Source: Astrothelium macrocarpum
Taxonomy: Eukaryota > Ascomycota > Dothideomycetes > Trypetheliales > Trypetheliaceae
Reading direction: 5' to 3'
Length of the DNA: 64,000 bases
Assembly (NCBI GenBank): GCA_021030915.1
Contig: JAGEMR010000072.1
Coordinates: 94,102-158,101 of the forward strand
The position numbers were made by a program, and so were the translations under genes. Shown here one piece after another: positions 58,768 to 64,000 of the stretch. The stretch's first letter is position 1. Every line of letters begins with the position of its first letter. Under the pieces are notes generated by a model. It was not told the origin of the DNA, did not search any database, and saw only the letters and a program-made list of their open reading frames with translations.

Positions 58768-61700
58768 TTACCATTTATGATCCAAAAATATTCGCAGCAT
58801 TGGACCGTTTGCCTTGCGCTCAAAAAAATATACCTGGGTCTTATCAGGGATCCCCGATATATTGATCACTGGAGGGTCCATGCCTTCCTCCCACAGCCAA
58901 GACCCGTTTGATGCTTCAAGCGTGATCACATCTACCTCGTTTTCCCCTGAATTAATTATTTTGTTGAGCAGATCCCTAAGTCGCGGCACGACTTCCGTAT
59001 CAAAATTCCCTTCTCGCAGCTCTTCATCACTAAAAGCACGCAATTCTGTGAGCACTTGATCGGAATGTTGGCGACCCAGATGCACGACTTCATCCCTCTT
59101 ATTGCCTATACACTGTCTCTCAGTACCAAAGGATTCAGAATCAGCAAGTGACGTAGGGTCTGAAGACCACATAGCAAATCGGCAACAATTCCACGCATTT
59201 TTTCAGCCACGCACTCTTTTCCGGCCATGCGCTCGCCCATCAAAATCTTGATTGAATAAAATAGGATATTCTGAAAACAAGTCGAGTCTGCGCATAGCAC
59301 GCTCCTCCATTATCAATTTAATGTTCGTTGTTGATTTAGAGTCTCGAAAACGGCATCTATCCAGAAATACAATATCCCGCTCTGCACCAGCAGTCACGAA
59401 GGTATTTGCAGTGGACTTCCATGCTTCGATGTAATCTGCCTCAAAAAACGAAGGAAAATGCCACAAAGACATCTCATGTGAAGATTCCGGAACGCTCGCA
59501 CATACGAAAAGCGACCAGATAGACATTTTGGTCATGACCACGCATGTCTGAACTTTCATCCGGACTTGCAACTCTTGATTGAGGTCGGCACCATGAATAA
59601 TTAGCATTTTAATATTGCTCAGATGCACCCAACTATCTTTCAAGCTAACACCATAAACCGGATTCCTAAACATACCTGGAATGGATGATTGGAGCAAGAC
59701 TTGAAGGTTTGCCCTTGATATTGGATTCGCCGATGTTAGCCAAGTCGATACAACGTTTGCAAATCCGAAGAAGGCAGCCGCGCCGACATTGCTTAGTGGC
59801 AACTTGCCTTCATAGTCCAAAGGTGAATTCCCATATGTAAAATATTGGCAAGGAGAATCCAGCCAGAATTGCTGTCTGCCAGTGCGCTGTGTATAGACTG
59901 TTTCAATCGTATCAAGAAGTTCCTGCAAGACCATGAGAGTCCTCCGATCGTCTTCGATACATGATGCGAGATTTATAGTGTCCATTACCGATCTAATTCC
60001 ACGTTGACAATATTCCCATGGAGTATTGCAGATGTCCGAAAGATCATGTCTCACGACCACAGGCATGACACTAATGTAATCCAATTCAAGCCGAATCAAC
60101 CGACGCACAGCCACCAGCTCTCATTCCTTGTTCTCGAAGAGCTCCGCAAAGTGCTCATTAAGGTAATCCGCCACAGTCCTGTGGATGAAGACAATATTCC
60201 GTAAGTGGGAATGAGTTGGTACATCGATGAGTTCTGGGATGATTCTATTCTGCCAACCCCCCCATCTCCACTAGGCCCGCACAGCAAACACGTATGCGTG
60301 TCTCTAGTCGTTGGCATGCCTTCATGAACCCTGCAGACTTAAAGTATTCCCAATCTTTACTCTTGCGCCGAGCATCCACATCGCTATCGAGCAAGGCTGC
60401 ATGAAGCAGTGAGAACTGTTCTCCGAGCTCGTTGTACACAACTAAAAGCCCAAAAATGGTTGCAGCTTCTGCTCTGTAATGCTTCACACTGGCCCTAGAT
60501 AGCATGAGCTTGAACAAGTCCTCAAGTTCATCGGGCATGTCGTAGACCCTCGCACGAAGCATCTTGAAGCCGTCTTTGTTCATGACCCCCTCTGCAATAT
60601 CTTTGATGACAATGTTTGCAAATAGAAAAATACCTTGGGCCTTTTCGGCGATGTCGTCGAAAAGGAGATAGATTTGGCCCTTTCCTTCCTCTGGGAACTC
60701 ATGCAGTAATCGATCAAGTAGTGCATGTTCGGCTGCTCGCCAAATGTCTTCATCGTTGTAATTGTGTAATTGAATTTGGGTAGTGTCCTTGAAATATTCC
60801 ACAAAGCGTTGTTCCGGTCTGCTGGATGCGCAGATTTTGATCTTTGGATCCTGTGCCAGACGTCCTAATATAGCAAGAACTTCGTTCGCATTGTCCAAAA
60901 TCTCGTCAAGGCCGTCAATGAAAATACAAAGGTAGATTTCAGGAGGCTTTGAATCGAGAAATGCCTCGAATGCTGTAGTCAGCCGAAACAGTGTCCACGT
61001 TTGCATCTGAGCAGCCTCTGATGCATCACTTCCAATCATAGCAGTACCAAGTCCAATGGTAGAAACCAGTGCAGGTCGGAGATTTATTAGCTGCCACAGC
61101 AGCGATCGTAGAAGTCCTTGGAGATTCTTCTGCAAGGCAGAGCGACCCAGCCTCCAGAAGAAATATTTGAGAATCAGAAGGTCTGATCCAGACGTCCATT
61201 TCTCGAGACATTCCGTCGTTGTAGGGTTTGCGATAAGATCCCTCATTAGAGTCGACTTCCCAGACCCTGCTTTGCCTGAGATCCAAAAAAGTCCACCCTC
61301 TACCCGTAGCCAGTGGTCTAGCTTCTTGCCTTCCTTGATTTTCCCAGATGTCTCCCTCGCTCGTGCCTTTCCACGAGCAGATTGGGTTGGTGCATTATTG
61401 TTTTTAGTGATACCGGTATTTGGAAACATCCATTTGCAAGTATCAGGGGACGCAAGAGCAATGTTCTCTTCCCTCTCCTGTATTTCCGGAAAAAAGAGAC
61501 TCTTCTTGACTTGTGCGAGTCTCTCCTCTCGGACCCTTTCTTGCTTCGAGATCTCGTCTTTTTCAATCTGTTCGTGTCGACGTCTTTGTTCTTGCTCTCG
61601 TAATGTACGTCCAATTTGTTCACGAGTCAACTCCTGTTCTACCCTTATCGACTCTTGCATTCTAGCCAAAGTGCTAATAATATTTTCCGTTTTTGTGTGA

Positions 61701-62215
61701 CCTTCCACGATCCTTTCAGCGATAGATTTACTTTGCTCGTCCAAGCGCTCAAAGCTATCCCTAAGTATGGTGCGGTCGTTGTGTAGCTTGATAAGAATCG
61801 TGTTATCCAAAGTTTTTATATAACTGTCAAGCTCTTGCCTTAGATCTTTCAAGATATCGTGCTTCCACCATGCCTTCAAAAACTTCCTGGGAGCATGTCG
61901 TTTCGATGCCGCACGAAGGCCATCAAGCTCTACCAAGAGCTTTGCCGCGGTCTTGTCGCATGCTCGTGCAAGTGACGAGACATCGATGTCTTCCTGCCTC
62001 TGTAGTTGTGTATTGTCGCCGACAGATACATTGGCGCTCCTGGTCTTGAGAATTCCAATGGCATCGCGTAGTTTCTCGGTGGTTTCCTTAATGCTTCTAT
62101 GCTCTTCCGTAGATCCAAACTTGCTTAGCTCTCGACATTTTTGGGTAGCCTCTACCCCGACCTGAATGATAGTAATCACACTTGAAACGAGGCCAATGGC
62201 CGTCACTGGATCCAT
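58768..62215 (-). pseudogene. Second STAND (NACHT-type P-loop) gene, broken frame
   Basis: The first open part (62215-60245, 656 codons) starts MDPVTAIGLVSSVITIIQVG, the hydrophobic start of fungal STAND N-terminal domains. A long coiled coil follows (about residues 140-240), then the P-loop GKAGSGKSTLMRDL, Walker B YLCIFIDGLDE, a sensor region KICASSRPEQRF, and a helical linker. After VEMGG the frame is lost at a run of seven G (60255-60261 as C on the plus strand). In the shifted frame WQNRIIPELIDVP ... FIHRTVADYLNEHF continues the protein, then a TGA follows NKE. The frame reopens as VRRLIRLELDYI (to 59203), and after one more shift comes the tail at 59172-58768. Either a decaying gene or assembly errors in the homopolymer. 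The 656-residue N-terminal product could still be made. Confidence 0.8.
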
Positions 62216-62963
62216 TGAAGGGCAACGTCAGAAGAGGATAGATGGTGTTGGAACTTGCGTAGGAGAAGGTCAAGGTAGCATACACATCCTGTCAACTGCA
62301 ATCACGAAACGATTGTAACGATTGTGATGGATGCTGTCGAGTTGACTGATAGCTCTCGGTAATTCGTGGTGGAATTGAGAGAGCATCGGGCGGCAAGGCT
62401 GCAGGCAGGTCTAGATCAAAGCAAGGCTTGACATTGCCTTGATTGGTCACGGTTGGATACATGTCAGTTATCCTTGAAAGATGGCTTGTGTTGTTTTGCT
62501 AAAACTTCAGAATTTGACTTGCATGGAGGCTCGACAGCGAAAACACTGAGTTTGCATGTCCATCAAGGTAGGTTGGAGTAATGCAGATATAAGGCATTTA
62601 ACGTGAAAGGACTGAAGAAAAGGTTCGGCACGCGACATCAAACCCGGCCGCCATTCTTCACTAAGTCGGCGTACCTAGAAGCGGCTCACCCCCCGAAGCG
62701 GCGCACCTCCACCATTTCGTCTCGTTCATTATTTGATGTAATTATTCAACGAATTCAGCTACGTTTGAAATTTTGTGCATATATGATTAAATACAGATTC
62801 TGATATAACGTTGGAAGATGTTTTTTTTATTTTTGGCGTTATTTTTGATAATAGAATAATTATTGAAACTGTCGTTTTATTAATTATTTTTTTGATTTTC
62901 ATCATTATAACGAATTTTTTATTTATATCAAATTTAATTATTTTTTTAATTGATTAAATAATA
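62216..62963. other. Gap and isochore border
   Basis: Upstream region of the STAND gene to about 62600; GC content falls from 62800 on and the AT-rich tract begins. No supported gene. Confidence 0.55.
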
Positions 62964-64000
62964 ACGTGGTTTACCACTCAGCCGGTCATATCAGTCAGTC
63001 GGTCATTTTCCGCACCAGAAAACCATTTAAACTTTTATCGCGTTCTAATTTTTTAACGATTATATCAATTTATATTAAAAAAGAGAATATTATTTTTATT
63101 ATTAATACAATTCAATCTGTAAAATTTTAAAATAAAAATTTAAATCAATATATAATTACGAAATATTATAATATTTTATAAAATTCATTAAACGATAAAA
63201 TAAATAACTGATAATAATACGTATCAATTTAATTATAATATCATAAATTGGATCAATTTGAAGAATAATCATTAGTCAAATATATATTCGATCAAAATTC
63301 AAAAGGGTTTCTATTATATCTTTTTAATATAAAAGATATAACCAATTTTTTATTGAAATTATATGAAAATAAATTAATTAATAGATATTGAATAAGATAA
63401 TTTATCGATATATAATCAGATTTTAAAATCAAATTTAATTATTTATATAATTATTAAAAAATATTATAAAAAGATTTAAAAATTATTTCGGATTAATTTA
63501 AATTATTATATAATATAATAAATAAATATGGAATATATAAAAAGGATATTTATAATTTTGATGAAATAAATTTTATAATGGATATAATAATCGCGTTAAT
63601 AATAATAATATATATTAAAAAATGTGATAAAATTAAATCTATATAATCTAATAATTAAAAATAGATTATAATTATTAAATATATTAATATTAAAAATTGA
63701 TATATTTCGTTTTTTATTATTATTTAAAATATTTATTATTTTATGAATTGGATTATAAAATCAGAATTTTTTGATAATTGAATTATTAAATCTATTTTTA
63801 ATAAATGGATTAATAATAAAATAAATTTGGATTGAATTTAATATTTTGATAAATATATAAAAAATTATTCAAAAAATATATATTAATTATTAATTATTAA
63901 TAAATATAAAAATTATTTATTAATCGAATTTAATAAATTTTATGATAAAAATAAAATTATTCCAATCAATATATTTATATATTTATTTTATTTATTTTAA
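62964..64000 (+). mobile_element. E1-family Fot1/pogo-like transposon, left part (cut by window end)
   Basis: Begins ACGTGGTTTACCAC after a TA (62962-62963) and carries the same doubled 17-bp TIR motif as E1 in a diverged form (CAGCCGGTCATATCA, then CAGTCGGTCATTTTC). The following ~1 kb aligns collinearly with the reverse complement of 12131-13147, mostly with transition differences. Around 63960-63985 it shows the uninterrupted sequence where E2 sits in the other copy. It runs off the window. Confidence 0.88.
63527..64000 (+). pseudogene. E1-family pogo-type transposase fragment
   Basis: The forward translation gives YGIYKKDIYNFDEINF (63527 onward), the block around the first catalytic Asp of pogo/Fot1 transposases. 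Farther on come KWINNKINLD, YFDKYIKN and LLIEFNKFYDKNKIIPI, the order leading to the second catalytic Asp (IINKYKN stands where LDGHxSH is expected). Stops and Trp/Arg losses fit C-to-T and G-to-A changes. Inactive; the rest lies beyond the window. Confidence 0.75.

Overview
The window is nuclear DNA of a filamentous ascomycete (Pezizomycotina). Introns are short (44-75 bp) with GTAAGT-type donors and CTRAC-like branch sites. The gene set is typical of the group: Ric1, a Vrl1-like VPS9/ankyrin protein, a DUF6594 membrane protein and STAND/NACHT proteins. The genome alternates between GC-balanced gene blocks and extremely AT-rich tracts of hypermutated transposons. A Dothideomycete with AT isochores is my best guess, but this is an inference.

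Left part (1-18600). AT-rich tracts alternate with islands. The islands carry two halves of one minus-strand NLR-type gene (hydrolase remnant, NACHT, ankyrin repeats). The halves (16212-15016 and 6137-4261) are separated by an 8.9-kb Ty1/copia LTR retrotransposon with 215-bp LTRs and a 5-bp target duplication (GATAT). That element is interrupted by a Fot1/pogo-like transposon (E1), which is interrupted by a second, different Fot1-like transposon (E2). Removing the layers gives element sizes of 5143, 1870 and 1861 bp and an intact NLR reading frame. Another TA-flanked AT-rich element (16213-18380) cuts the NLR 5' end. The first 300 bases hold the tail of a Tc1-type transposase. A tRNA-Trp gene follows at 19099, with a normal anticodon intron plus an extra 50-nt GT...AG insert in its D loop.

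Middle and right (22276-62215) is a gene-dense block: RIC1, a PF11951-type regulator, a Vrl1/UPF0507 protein, a zinc-knuckle protein, a pyridoxal-reductase-like aldo-keto reductase, an Iec1-like C2H2 protein, an RS-repeat disordered protein, a PAP2 lipid phosphatase, a single-pass membrane protein, a caspase-like protein, a small Tudor/SH3-like protein, a DUF6594 protein, a Ser/Thr-rich cell-surface-type protein and a broken second STAND gene. Small inverted-repeat (MITE-like) elements lie in several intergenic gaps.

Right edge (62964-64000) enters a second copy of the E1 transposon family, which shows the empty E2 insertion site. In the AT-rich tracts the surviving C residues are almost always preceded by T, which is not the classical CpA-type RIP footprint. 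Exon coordinates were worked out by hand from splice signals and frame continuity. Family names come from recognition of motifs, with no database search.
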